From assembly GCA_033721095.1 (NCBI GenBank), contig JAWWBG010000155.1, positions 1-6,141 of the forward strand: a DNA stretch of 6,141 nt, read 5' to 3'. A program made the position numbers and the translations under genes. Below are positions 1 through 5,974 of the stretch, one piece after another. Position 1 is the stretch's first letter, and each line of letters begins with the position of its first letter. A model generated the notes under the pieces. The model saw only the letters and a program-made list of their open reading frames with translations, had not been told where the DNA came from and ran no database searches. Source of the stretch: JAWWBG01 sp033721095 (GTDB taxonomy: Bacteria > Actinomycetota > Nitriliruptoria > Nitriliruptorales > Nitriliruptoraceae).

Positions 1-1984
1 CGCGCGGCGGCACGTCCTCGAGGATCGCGGACGCCGCGTCGCGCCAGATCAGGGCCGGAATCGTGCCGCCCTGGATGCGGTCGAAACCCAGCACGTTGCG
101 CATCGGCTGGACCCCATCGCCGTCGTGGTCGGGATCGCCCACCCAGACTGCCAGCGACAGGTCGGGCGTGTACCCGACGAACCAGGCGTCCTTTTCCTCG
201 TTGGTCGTCCCGGTCTTGCCCGCCTGTGGTCGGCCGATCTGGGCTCGTCGGCCCGTCGTGCGCTCGACGACCTGTTCGAGGCTGCTCGTCACGAGGCGAG
301 CGTCGTCGGCTGCCAGCACCGCCCGGCACCGGCCGGCGTCACCGGCTTCGAGGCCTTCGGGGCGACGGTCGAGCTCGTCAGGTGACAGCGTTCGTGACCT
401 GGTCTCCATGCCGGGGACGACCGTGACTTCCCGGATTGGGGTCAACGGGCGACCGTCGGGTCCGACGACCCGGAGGATCGTGCGCGCCGGGCACGAGCGG
501 CCGTCGTTGGCAATCGTCGCGTAGGCAGACGCCATGTCGATGACCGATGCCCCGAAGGCGGCTCCACCGAGCGCCACCGCCGGCGCGGGCGGGATGAGGT
601 TGCGGACGCCGAGTCGGCTGGCCATCTCGATGACGGGCGCCGGGCCCAGCTCGCACCCGAGCTGGATGTAGACCGTGTTCACCGATCGGATCAGCGCCTC
701 CCGGACGGTCAACGATCCACCGGGTCCCCCCTCGACCTCGACCGGCTCGGCATCGACGCCGACGCAGTCCTCCGGGTCGATCGTGATCGCGCCCGGAGCC
801 GGGTAGGTCTCATCGGGGTTCATGCCGCGTTCGATGCCGGCGAGGAAGACGAACGGCTTGAACGTGGAACCGTTCTGACGTCGCCCCTGGGTCGCGAGGT
901 CGAACTCGTTCGTGGCGAAGTCCCGGCCTCCGTGAATCGCGAGGACATTGCCGGTCGCCGGGTCGATCGCAACGGCGCCGGCATCGATGTCTCCCGCCTC
1001 GTCGGCAGGGAGCTGCGCGGCGACCGCCTCCTCGACAGCCGCCTGGACCTCACGGTCCAGGGTGACGGTGACCGTCAAGCCGCCGCGGAGCAGCGCCTCC
1101 TCGCCGTAGGCGTGCACGATCTGCTTGCGGACGTACTCGACGAAGAACGGCGCCTCGGACAGGCGACGGGCGGGCCGATCCGCCAGCTGCATCGGCGTGG
1201 CCTTCGCTTCCCGGCCCTCGTCGGACGTCAGCATGCCGAGCTCGACCATGCGGTCGAGGACGGCGTCGCGGCGTGTCCTGGCGCCGTCAGGGTCCACGCG
1301 CGGATTGCGAACCGAGGGCGCCGGAAGCAATTGCGCCAACGTCGCTCCCTCGGCTGCCGTCAGCCGTGCCGCCGGCTTGCCGAAGTAGGTCAGCGCGGCT
1401 GCCTCGATGCCGTACGACAGGCCGCCGAATGAGACGGTGTTGAGGTAACGCTCGAGGATCTCGTCCTTGGTCAGGTCGCGTTCGAGCTGGATCGAGATCA
1501 CGGCCTCGCGGATCTTGCGGATGATGGTCCGCTCGGGCGTGAGGTAGGCATTCTTGACGTACTGCTGGGTGAGGGTCGAGCCGCCCTGTTCCACGGCGCC
1601 AGTCCGGACGTTGGTGACGACCGCACGGAGCAGCGAGACCGGATCGACGCCGTCGTGCTCGCGAAACCGCGCGTCCTCGCTGGCGATGACGGCATTGACG
1701 GCGTCCTCGCTGATCTCGTCCAGCGACACGACACGGCGGTCGACCTCGGCGGTGAAGCGGGCCAGCTCCTCGCCGTCCTCGGTGACGAGGATCGTCGGGG
1801 CGCTCAACGCGGCTGGGTCGGGCAGCTCGCCCCAGTCGATGTTGAGAGCGAGCCAGGCCATCAGCACCAGCAGGCCGGACGACGCGACCAGTGCCGACAG
1901 GCCCACGAGCGTGACGCGACGAACCGCATGTCGCAGTCGCGCGCTCGCGTCGGCGTTGCCCGCCGCCGGATTGCGGTCCGCCAT
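1..1984 (-). CDS. Class A penicillin-binding protein (bifunctional transglycosylase/transpeptidase), C-terminus cut off
   Basis: Membrane-anchored enzyme that polymerises lipid II into glycan strands and cross-links the peptides (ponA/PBP1a family). I translated 661 codons by hand from the ATG at 1984; the frame stays open to the window edge, so the C-terminus is missing. A short cytoplasmic N-terminus rich in Ala and Arg is followed by one membrane helix at about residues 24-47. The GT51 domain shows EDARFREHDG (catalytic Glu103), GGSTLTQQ (134-141), RKIRE (156-160) and LNTVSFG (181-187). The transpeptidase domain shows the three expected motifs: STFK with nucleophile Ser373, SVN at 434-436, and KTGTT at 590-594. 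No key residue is missing. Four extracytoplasmic cysteines (407, 444, 498, 553) could form disulfides. A GGAGGG sits 3 bases before the ATG, which supports this start although the spacing is short. It diverges from the gene at 2183. Confidence 0.96.
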   Translation of the reverse strand, partial: MADRNPAAGNADASARLRHAVRRVTLVGLSALVASSGLLVLMAWLALNIDWGELPDPAALSAPTILVTEDGEELARFTAEVDRRVVSLDEISEDAVNAVIASEDARFREHDGVDPVSLLRAVVTNVRTGAVEQGGSTLTQQYVKNAYLTPERTIIRKIREAVISIQLERDLTKDEILERYLNTVSFGGLSYGIEAAALTYFGKPAARLTAAEGATLAQLLPAPSVRNPRVDPDGARTRRDAVLDRMVELGMLTSDEGREAKATPMQLADRPARRLSEAPFFVEYVRKQIVHAYGEEALLRGGLTVTVTLDREVQAAVEEAVAAQLPADEAGDIDAGAVAIDPATGNVLAIHGGRDFATNEFDLATQGRRQNGSTFKPFVFLAGIERGMNPDETYPAPGAITIDPEDCVGVDAEPVEVEGGPGGSLTVREALIRSVNTVYIQLGCELGPAPVIEMASRLGVRNLIPPAPAVALGGAAFGASVIDMASAYATIANDGRSCPARTILRVVGPDGRPLTPIREVTVVPGMETRSRTLSPDELDRRPEGLEAGDAGRCRAVLAADDARLVTSSLEQVVERTTGRRAQIGRPQAGKTGTTNEEKDAWFVGYTPDLSLAVWVGDPDHDGDGVQPMRNVLGFDRIQGGTIPALIWRDAASAILEDVPPR

Positions 1985-2050
1985 CAGCCCTCCGTGACGA
2001 CGCCAGTGAACCGCGAGGACGGCACGCTGGCCGCCGACGGCCTGTCGATC

Positions 2051-2081
2051 ATCGTCGTGATCCATTCGGGCCATGTGTCAA
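2051..2081 (-). promoter_or_regulatory. Candidate promoter of the PBP gene
   Basis: Reading the minus strand, a perfect TTGACA (2081 to 2076) is followed after 19 bases by GACGAT (2056 to 2051), which keeps the A2 and T6 positions of a TANNNT -10 box. This would start the transcript near 2044, with a leader of about 60 bases before the PBP ATG. The 19-base spacer is longer than the usual 17-18, so the -10 assignment is the weak part. I saw no convincing plus-strand promoter for the gene at 2183 in the same 1985-2182 spacer. Confidence 0.4.
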
Positions 2082-2182
2082 TGCCGGTGCGGCCCCCATA
2101 CGGACCACCGCTGACCCTCCCGTCGGGCGATTGTCGCCGGGACCGTCCCACGAGAGGATGACCTCGACCCAGAAGGGGCATC

Positions 2183-2818
2183 ATGCGCGCACGTGCCGCC
2201 ACCTACTTCACCTCCCGCGTCGCACCGCGGGCCGTCGAGGCCATCCAGACGCTCGCAGGCGCGGCGCTGTTGACGGCCCTGTGCCTGGTCGTGGCACGGA
2301 TGGTCGTACCGGACCTGGTCTATCGCGGGCTGACCAGCCAGCTCGCGTCGCCGGTGTCGATCGTCGGGCTGCTCCTGCTCACCGTGGCGACCATCCTGCT
2401 CGAGCGCGAGCTGCGGTGGCACGGCCTGACTGCAGGTGAGGCCATTGGCGCTGGTGGAGGTGACGCGGATGCCAGCGTCGTGATCGTGGCCGGTCCATCC
2501 GTTCCGGTGACGGCGCCGGTCGCGATCTCTGCCGCGCAACCGGCCGCGCCGTCCGCCGAGGAACCGGTGATCCGGCTGCCCGAGTCCGAGACCGTGGTGA
2601 CCATCACCGAGCCATCAGAGCCAGTCGTGCGGCTGCCCGACTCCCCGGTGCTCCAGCTGGTCGGGCACGCCGACCCGCCCGAGCCGAGGGCGGAGCCCAT
2701 CGAGGACGACCCGTGGTGGATGCCGTGGATGGATCGCGGCCGCCAGTCGGTGTTCGATGGCGCGTCGCAGGGACCGCGGTCCGAGCATCGATCCGACGAG
2801 CTGATTCCGGCCGCGTAG
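2183..2818 (+). CDS. Uncharacterised two-helix membrane protein with repeat-bearing, proline-rich tail
   Basis: I do not recognise this 211-residue protein. After a short basic N-terminus there are two hydrophobic segments, at about residues 24-43 and 57-73, joined by a short loop. From about residue 82 the protein is soluble-looking, rich in Ala, Pro, Val and acidic residues. It carries the motif EPV[I/V]RLP[E/D]S twice (127-135 and 146-154) and a tryptophan patch, DDPWWMPWMD, at 175-184. The tail probably faces the cytoplasm if the short N-terminus does, but the topology is a guess. The ATG at 2183 is chosen because AGAAGGGG lies just before it (2171-2178) and an in-frame stop closes the frame at 2159-2161. 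The frame is supported by G/C-biased third positions and a coherent membrane pattern. It diverges from the PBP gene and converges on GH57, so it is probably transcribed alone. Confidence 0.75.
   Translation: MRARAATYFTSRVAPRAVEAIQTLAGAALLTALCLVVARMVVPDLVYRGLTSQLASPVSIVGLLLLTVATILLERELRWHGLTAGEAIGAGGGDADASVVIVAGPSVPVTAPVAISAAQPAAPSAEEPVIRLPESETVVTITEPSEPVVRLPDSPVLQLVGHADPPEPRAEPIEDDPWWMPWMDRGRQSVFDGASQGPRSEHRSDELIPAA
2561..2644 (+). repeat. Imperfect in-frame direct repeat encoding EPV-RLP-S motif
   Basis: Two 27-base units, 2561-2587 and 2618-2644, start 57 bases (19 codons) apart and encode EPVIRLPES and EPVVRLPDS. The bases differ mostly at synonymous or conservative positions. That suggests an old internal duplication kept for its protein sequence rather than a recent DNA repeat. 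Confidence 0.6.
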
Positions 2819-2826
2819 GCGGGGCC

Positions 2827-2857
2827 GCGAGGATCCGATCGGTACTGGGTCCTCCGC
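2827..2857. terminator. Possible bidirectional hairpin terminator between convergent genes
   Basis: GCGAGGATCC (2827-2836) can pair with the segment 2847-2857 through about ten base pairs, with one bulged C (2854) and one G-T pair, around a ten-base loop. It lies in the 57-base gap between the stop of the plus-strand membrane-protein gene (2818) and the stop of the minus-strand GH57 gene (2876). There is no T-run on either side, so it would be the tail-less type common in high-GC genomes, or no terminator at all. Confidence 0.35.
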
Positions 2858-2875
2858 AGTCGTGTCCGTGGCGAG

Positions 2876-4540
2876 CTAGGCGTCTCCGCGCAGGCTGGTG
2901 ACCAGCGGGGCGAGGTCGTGCGAGCTGCCGTCCAGCGTCCTCGAGCCCGCGACGAGATCGGCGGTGTCGGCGTCGGATTCGACGGCATCGCACAGGTCGT
3001 GCAGGCGCTGGGCGTGTTCGTTGAACCGGTCGAACCCGTAGCCGGGGGAGTTCCCACGCGTGACCAGGAACGGCCAGTCGCTGGACGACAAGAGCGCCAG
3101 CTGGCGGGCAATCTCGCGGGCGACATCGTCGCCAGCCGACCGCACGGCCGACCGCGCCCGGGCCTCCGCTTCACGAATGCCCGTCCACATCGGCCGGGTC
3201 TCGTCGGTGACCCAGCTCGCGTGTCCCTTGGCGTATCCCCAGCTTGACTCGGGCAGGTCGAGGCGCCGTTGGGGTGGTCGGCGTTCCAGGCGGTCGGCCA
3301 GCGTGGTGGTCACGAGCGTCGCGTCGTCGTCGAGACGTCGCAGCAGCGTCTCGAGCCAGTCGACGCCCTCGAACCACCAGTGCCCGAAGAGCTCGGTGTC
3401 GTAGGCGGCGACGACGAGGTCACCCGGGCGTGGGTCGAGGACCTCGTGGAGGACGCCGTGGAGGTGGCCGGCGTGCTCGGTCACGCGCTCGGCGGCCCGG
3501 TCGGGCTCGTAGATCGCCTTCTGGTCGGCGGCGAGCTGCTTGTCGGTCACGCGCCAGGACGGGTGGATCGCGAAGCTGCCGCGGCTGAAGAAGTCGCGAT
3601 ACCAGGGGTCACCGGGATAGCCGCGGTCGGGCGACCAGACGTGGTAGGCGACCGAGAGGTCACGGGCGAACGCCACGACGTCGCTGTCGCCCACCAGGAC
3701 GCCGTCGTGCACGACCTCGTAGGGATCGTTTGCTGCCGGGTCGGGGACTGCCGGCCGGGTCGTCCAGTCCCGGTCGACGCCACCGGCGGCACGCACGAGG
3801 GTCGCCGCGTCCACGAGAAAGTGCGTGATCCCGTGCTTGGCGTACTGCTCCTCGAGGCCTGGCAGCTCGCCGCCCATCGTCGGCAGCCTCGGGGTCCCGT
3901 GCTCGTCGACCGCCTCCGGAGCTGCCGTGGCGTCGGCGACCGGCCCGCGCGGCCGATAGGCCATCTCGGGAGCCCACAGGCCCGTCGGTGCACTCGACCA
4001 CGTTCGGTGGTGGGCCAGGCCGGCCTCGAGCTGGGCGTCGATGAGCCCTTCGTCGGTCTGCAACGGCAGGTACGGGTGGGAGAGCGGTCCGCCGAGGAGC
4101 TCGATGACCCCGCGCGAGGCGAGGTCGGACCACACGTGCAGGAGGCCACCGGCTGCCTCGATGCGTTCGTGGATGGCGAGCAGCCGCTGGTACCGCTGCC
4201 AGTGCCACGGGCCGAGGGCCATGACCTCGGGAGTGCGGTCCTGGCGTCCGGTGCGCTGCTCCTCGGCCCGCCACAACTGGATGCCCAGCCACCGCCCCAT
4301 GTCGTCGGCAAGACGCGAATCGGTGACCTGCGCGGCCACCATCGGGGTCACCCCGAGCGTCAGCAGGTTCGTCCGGCCCTCATCGGCCAGGCGCAGCAGG
4401 ACGTCCGTGACCGGCAGCCACGACTCACCCCAGGCCTGGAACAGCCATTCCTCGCCGACTGGCCAAACGCCATGGTTCTTGAGCCAGGGCAGATGCGTGT
4501 GCAGGACGAGCGCGACCTCGCCCGGCGCCTGGCCGTTCAC
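2876..4540 (-). CDS. GH57 family 1,4-alpha-glucan branching enzyme (DUF1957 type, Rv3031-like)
   Basis: A 554-residue cytoplasmic enzyme predicted to cut alpha-1,4-glucan and rejoin the piece as an alpha-1,6 branch. GH57 signatures appear in order. HTHLPW at 14-19 is region 1. GLWAPEMAYRP at 187-197 carries the likely nucleophile Glu192. GYPGDPWYRDF at 307-317 probably belongs to the active-site loop. YDTELFGHWWFEG at 380-392 carries the likely acid/base Asp381. ESSWGYAKGHASW at 431-443 and SSDWPF near residue 490 belong to the C-terminal DUF1957 part. Length fits the 520-560 range I recall for bacterial members. The start is GTG at 4540, overlapping the methyltransferase stop as GTGA, which argues for translational coupling; the stop is TAG. 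A loop of about 25-30 residues after 197 looks longer than in mycobacterial homologues (from memory). The family also includes alpha-amylases, but motif pattern and context favour branching enzyme. Confidence 0.9.
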   Translation of the reverse strand: MNGQAPGEVALVLHTHLPWLKNHGVWPVGEEWLFQAWGESWLPVTDVLLRLADEGRTNLLTLGVTPMVAAQVTDSRLADDMGRWLGIQLWRAEEQRTGRQDRTPEVMALGPWHWQRYQRLLAIHERIEAAGGLLHVWSDLASRGVIELLGGPLSHPYLPLQTDEGLIDAQLEAGLAHHRTWSSAPTGLWAPEMAYRPRGPVADATAAPEAVDEHGTPRLPTMGGELPGLEEQYAKHGITHFLVDAATLVRAAGGVDRDWTTRPAVPDPAANDPYEVVHDGVLVGDSDVVAFARDLSVAYHVWSPDRGYPGDPWYRDFFSRGSFAIHPSWRVTDKQLAADQKAIYEPDRAAERVTEHAGHLHGVLHEVLDPRPGDLVVAAYDTELFGHWWFEGVDWLETLLRRLDDDATLVTTTLADRLERRPPQRRLDLPESSWGYAKGHASWVTDETRPMWTGIREAEARARSAVRSAGDDVAREIARQLALLSSSDWPFLVTRGNSPGYGFDRFNEHAQRLHDLCDAVESDADTADLVAGSRTLDGSSHDLAPLVTSLRGDA

Positions 4541-5346
4541 CGCGGCTCGTCGGGGACGGTCGCCACGGCGACCAGGTCGAGCGCGGCATCGAGGTCGTCT
4601 GTTCCCACCTCGAACCAGGCGGCCGTCGTCCGGTGCACGAGCTGCCGCACCCAGTCCGGCCAGGTCTCGGGGGGCCCGGCGCCCAGCACGTGCATGAGCG
4701 ATCGACCCAGCGCTTCGTCGGCCTGGCGCAGGACGTCGCCATGGAAGATTCCCAGCACCGTGACGACGTCGAGACCGGCCGCCTCGAGCTCGGCGCGCAG
4801 CTCATCGGCCGTGAACTCGCGCGTGTGGAAGGGGTTGACGGGGGTGTCGGATCCCGGCGTGAAGGTCAGGCGGTTCGGGGTCGCGATGAGCACGTGCCCG
4901 CCGGCACGTGTGACGCGCCGCAGTGAGTGCAGGTAGCCCGGGATGTCGTGCAGGTGTTCGATCACCTGGAAGGAAACGGCGAGGTCAACTTCCCCATCGG
5001 CCAGCGGCATGTCCATCAGCTCGGCGGCCACGGCCTCGATGCGCTTGTCGCCAGACGCGTACGTGGCGGCGACATGGGCGATGACCTGGCCATCGAGGTC
5101 GACGCCGATCACCCGGGAGGCACCGGCATCAGCCAGCATCGGCAGCCCGTAGCCCTCGCCGCAGCCGGCGTCGAGCACGACGCTTCCCGGCCCGACGTGT
5201 TCACGGGCCAGGTCATAGGCGACAACGTGTCGCTCGAACCAGTAGCGCTCGTCGGCGATTCCGGGCAGCGTCCGCTCGCCCGTCAGCAGGAGGGCAGCGG
5301 GAGCAGGCTCGCGTGCGTCAGCAGGGGACGCCACGTTCGATGGCAT
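4537..5346 (-). CDS. Class I SAM-dependent methyltransferase (Rv3030-like)
   Basis: A 269-residue soluble Rossmann-fold methyltransferase. Motif I is LDAGCGEGYG (58-67). GVDLD (81-85) holds the acidic residue for the SAM ribose. FQVIEHL (126-132) is the usual post-II segment and GGHVLIATPN (149-158) is strand 5. The N-terminus TGERTLPGI (22-30) and RYWFERHVVAYDLA (34-47), together with a C-terminal LDLVAVATVP, match what I remember of the Rv3030 group beside GH57 genes in actinobacteria. In mycobacteria that gene belongs to the methylglucose lipopolysaccharide cluster and has been proposed to methylate the polysaccharide; the substrate here is inference. Its stop overlaps the GH57 start by 4 bases. 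No Shine-Dalgarno precedes the ATG at 5346, but TACGCT ends 6 bases before it, as in leaderless genes. A Val5 GTG start is possible but less likely. Confidence 0.88.
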   Translation of the reverse strand: MPSNVASPADAREPAPAALLLTGERTLPGIADERYWFERHVVAYDLAREHVGPGSVVLDAGCGEGYGLPMLADAGASRVIGVDLDGQVIAHVAATYASGDKRIEAVAAELMDMPLADGEVDLAVSFQVIEHLHDIPGYLHSLRRVTRAGGHVLIATPNRLTFTPGSDTPVNPFHTREFTADELRAELEAAGLDVVTVLGIFHGDVLRQADEALGRSLMHVLGAGPPETWPDWVRQLVHRTTAAWFEVGTDDLDAALDLVAVATVPDEPR

Positions 5347-5352
5347 GGAGCA

Positions 5353-5358
5353 AGCGTA
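5353..5358 (-). promoter_or_regulatory. Candidate -10 box of a leaderless methyltransferase transcript
   Basis: On the minus strand TACGCT (5358 to 5353) fits the actinobacterial TANNNT -10 pattern and is followed by exactly 6 bases before the A of the methyltransferase ATG. Transcription would then begin at the start codon itself. This agrees with the absence of a ribosome binding site. I see no good -35 hexamer about 17 bases upstream. Confidence 0.45.
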
Positions 5359-5364
5359 GGAAGT

Positions 5365-5379
5365 GGCGCCCGGGGCGCC
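5365..5379. repeat. Perfect 15-base inverted repeat upstream of the methyltransferase
   Basis: GGCGCCC-G-GGGCGCC is a perfect palindrome around one central base. It starts 7 bases upstream of the candidate -10 box (5353-5358), so it would lie in the promoter spacer. It could be an operator, or in RNA a 6-bp, 3-base-loop hairpin ending the csp transcript. High G+C makes short palindromes common, so function is unproven. Confidence 0.4.
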
Positions 5380-5412
5380 TCCCGGCGCGACCGGACGGTC
5401 ACACGGATGGTC

Positions 5413-5447
5413 GATCGTCAGCCGGAGCGGCTGCGACCGTCAGCCGG
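5413..5447. repeat. 13-base direct repeat spanning the csp stop codon, with small hairpin
   Basis: GA[T/C]CGTCAGCCGG occurs at 5413-5425 and 5435-5447, 22 bases apart; the second copy contains the csp stop codon. Between them CAGCCG-GAG-CGGCTG (5419-5433) forms a 6-bp inverted repeat just past the csp stop, which could act as a weak terminator. It may also simply be a small local duplication. Confidence 0.35.
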
Positions 5448-5646
5448 CCTTGGTGACGTTGCTGGCCTGGGGGCCCTTGTCGCCCTGCGTCACCTCGAAC
5501 GAGACCTTCTGGCCCTCGTCCAGGGTGCGGAAGCCATCGCCCTGGATGGCCGAGTAGTGGACGAACACGTCCTGGCCGCCGCCGTCAGGGACGATGAAGC
5601 CGAATCCCTTTTCGTCGTTGAACCACTTGACGGTGCCTTCAGGCAT
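5440..5646 (-). CDS. cspA: CspA-family cold-shock protein (RNA chaperone)
   Basis: A 68-residue single cold-shock domain, the full usual length for the family. It binds single-stranded RNA and DNA on the face of a five-strand OB barrel and melts RNA secondary structure. It begins PEGTVKWFN (2-10), carries RNP1 as KGFGFI (13-18) and RNP2 as VFVHY (27-31), and ends with the family-typical GDKGPQASNV. Tyr31 replaces the commoner Phe of VFVHF, a conservative change. The ATG at 5646 is chosen because family homology begins there and GGAG (5657 to 5654) sits 7 bases before it; the frame is open further upstream, but that part has no resemblance to Csp. It lies on the same strand as the methyltransferase, 93 bases upstream, and probably has its own promoter and a structured leader. 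Confidence 0.96.
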   Translation of the reverse strand: MPEGTVKWFNDEKGFGFIVPDGGGQDVFVHYSAIQGDGFRTLDEGQKVSFEVTQGDKGPQASNVTKAG

Positions 5647-5675
5647 CTGACTGCTCCACTGCAAGAGCCGCGAGG

Positions 5676-5694
5676 TCGTCACCGGTCGTGACGA
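5676..5694 (-). promoter_or_regulatory. Hairpin in the csp 5' leader
   Basis: The minus strand reads TCGTCAC-GACCG-GTGACGA, a perfect 7-bp stem with a 5-base loop, about 30 bases before the csp start codon. It leaves the GGAG ribosome binding site free. Cold-shock genes often have long structured leaders that affect mRNA stability and translation at low temperature; a role for this one is inference. Confidence 0.45.
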
Positions 5695-5716
5695 GTCCAC
5701 CTCCGCGGCGTTCAGG

Positions 5717-5722
5717 ACCCTA
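5717..5722 (-). promoter_or_regulatory. Candidate -10 box of csp
   Basis: TAGGGT on the minus strand (5722 to 5717) fits TANNNT. A poor -35 (TTCTGA) lies about 18 bases further upstream. Transcription from here would start near 5710 and give a leader of about 64 bases that contains the hairpin at 5676-5694. Confidence 0.35.
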
Positions 5723-5763
5723 GCCCAGCCCCTTGCCTGCTCAGAAACATCCGGGTGCACGGG

Positions 5764-5801
5764 TCGGATGACCCGGCGGAGCCTCCCGCCGGCGCATCCG
5801 A
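5764..5801. repeat. Nested 38-base inverted repeat with a competing hairpin
   Basis: The outer arms TCGGATG (5764-5770) and CATCCGA (5795-5801) pair perfectly. Inside a 2x2 internal loop, CCGGCGG (5773-5779) and CCGCCGG (5786-5792) pair perfectly around a 6-base loop, giving 14 pairs in all. The left arm can instead form CGGGTC-GGAT-GACCCG (5760-5775), which excludes the nested form. It lies upstream of the candidate csp promoter and upstream of the candidate etfB promoter. It could therefore be a DNA site, a terminator-like element, or part of a longer csp leader if the true csp promoter is further out. Confidence 0.6.
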
Positions 5802-5835
5802 GTGACCTGCCCGCCCGAAGGACCACCCCCACGAT

Positions 5836-5865
5836 TTGACCGGCCATGGGACCGCCGGGTTGCAT
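5836..5865 (+). promoter_or_regulatory. Candidate etfB promoter
   Basis: TTGACC (5836-5841) is a near-consensus -35. After 18 bases comes TTGCAT (5860-5865), a weak -10 lacking A2. This would give a leader of about 100 bases before the etfB GTG. Confidence 0.3.
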
Positions 5866-5930
5866 GGCGACCTCGTCGCACCCGCGATTCCACTCCTCTG
5901 CGCACACGACCGCGCCCGCGGGCCCGCACG

Positions 5931-5954
5931 GCGCCGCGACGCCAGCAGCGGCGC
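5931..5954 (+). promoter_or_regulatory. Hairpin just upstream of the etfB ribosome binding site
   Basis: GCGCCGC (5931-5937) and GCGGCGC (5948-5954) form a perfect 7-bp stem around a 10-base loop, ending 8 bases before the AAAGGA ribosome binding site (5963-5968). It may influence translation start, or may be a chance product of G+C richness. Confidence 0.35.
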
Positions 5955-5974
5955 GACCCACGAAAGGACCCACC

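Larger units (their letters stand above)
5647..5974. other. Divergent csp/etfB intergenic region, no gene
   Basis: These 328 bases separate two divergent genes. Frames are open here on the minus strand, but their translations are Arg/Gly/Pro-rich with no recognisable domain, and none has a convincing start. What it holds instead is a csp leader with a 7-bp hairpin, candidate promoters for both genes, a nested hairpin between those promoters, and a hairpin-bearing etfB leader; these are listed separately. I searched it by eye for tRNA, SRP RNA and cobalamin-type riboswitch signatures and found none. Confidence 0.6.

Noticed and set aside
63..1997. Several plus-strand open frames across the PBP gene
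   Set aside because: All lie antisense to an intact PBP with every catalytic motif, and their compositions (Arg/Ser/Pro-rich) look like shadow frames.
2078..2539. Minus-strand open frame over the 5' part of the membrane-protein gene
   Set aside because: The translation is rich in Arg, His and Gln without a pattern, whereas the plus-strand frame shows two membrane helices and a ribosome binding site.
3269..4936. A 555-codon open frame on the plus strand antisense to GH57 and the methyltransferase
   Set aside because: The opposite strand carries two proteins with clear family motifs. The antisense translation is rich in Arg, Gly and Val with no domain. Long antisense frames are expected in high-GC genes.
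5750..5830. Possible riboswitch or small structured RNA (cobalamin, SRP RNA or T-box type)
   Set aside because: None of the conserved sequence boxes of those classes is present. Only the hairpins are supported, so they are listed as repeats.
5914..5936. Short GC palindromes GCCCGCGGGC and CGGCGCCG
   Set aside because: Palindromes of 8-10 bases made only of G and C are expected by chance here, and they show no link to a promoter or gene end.
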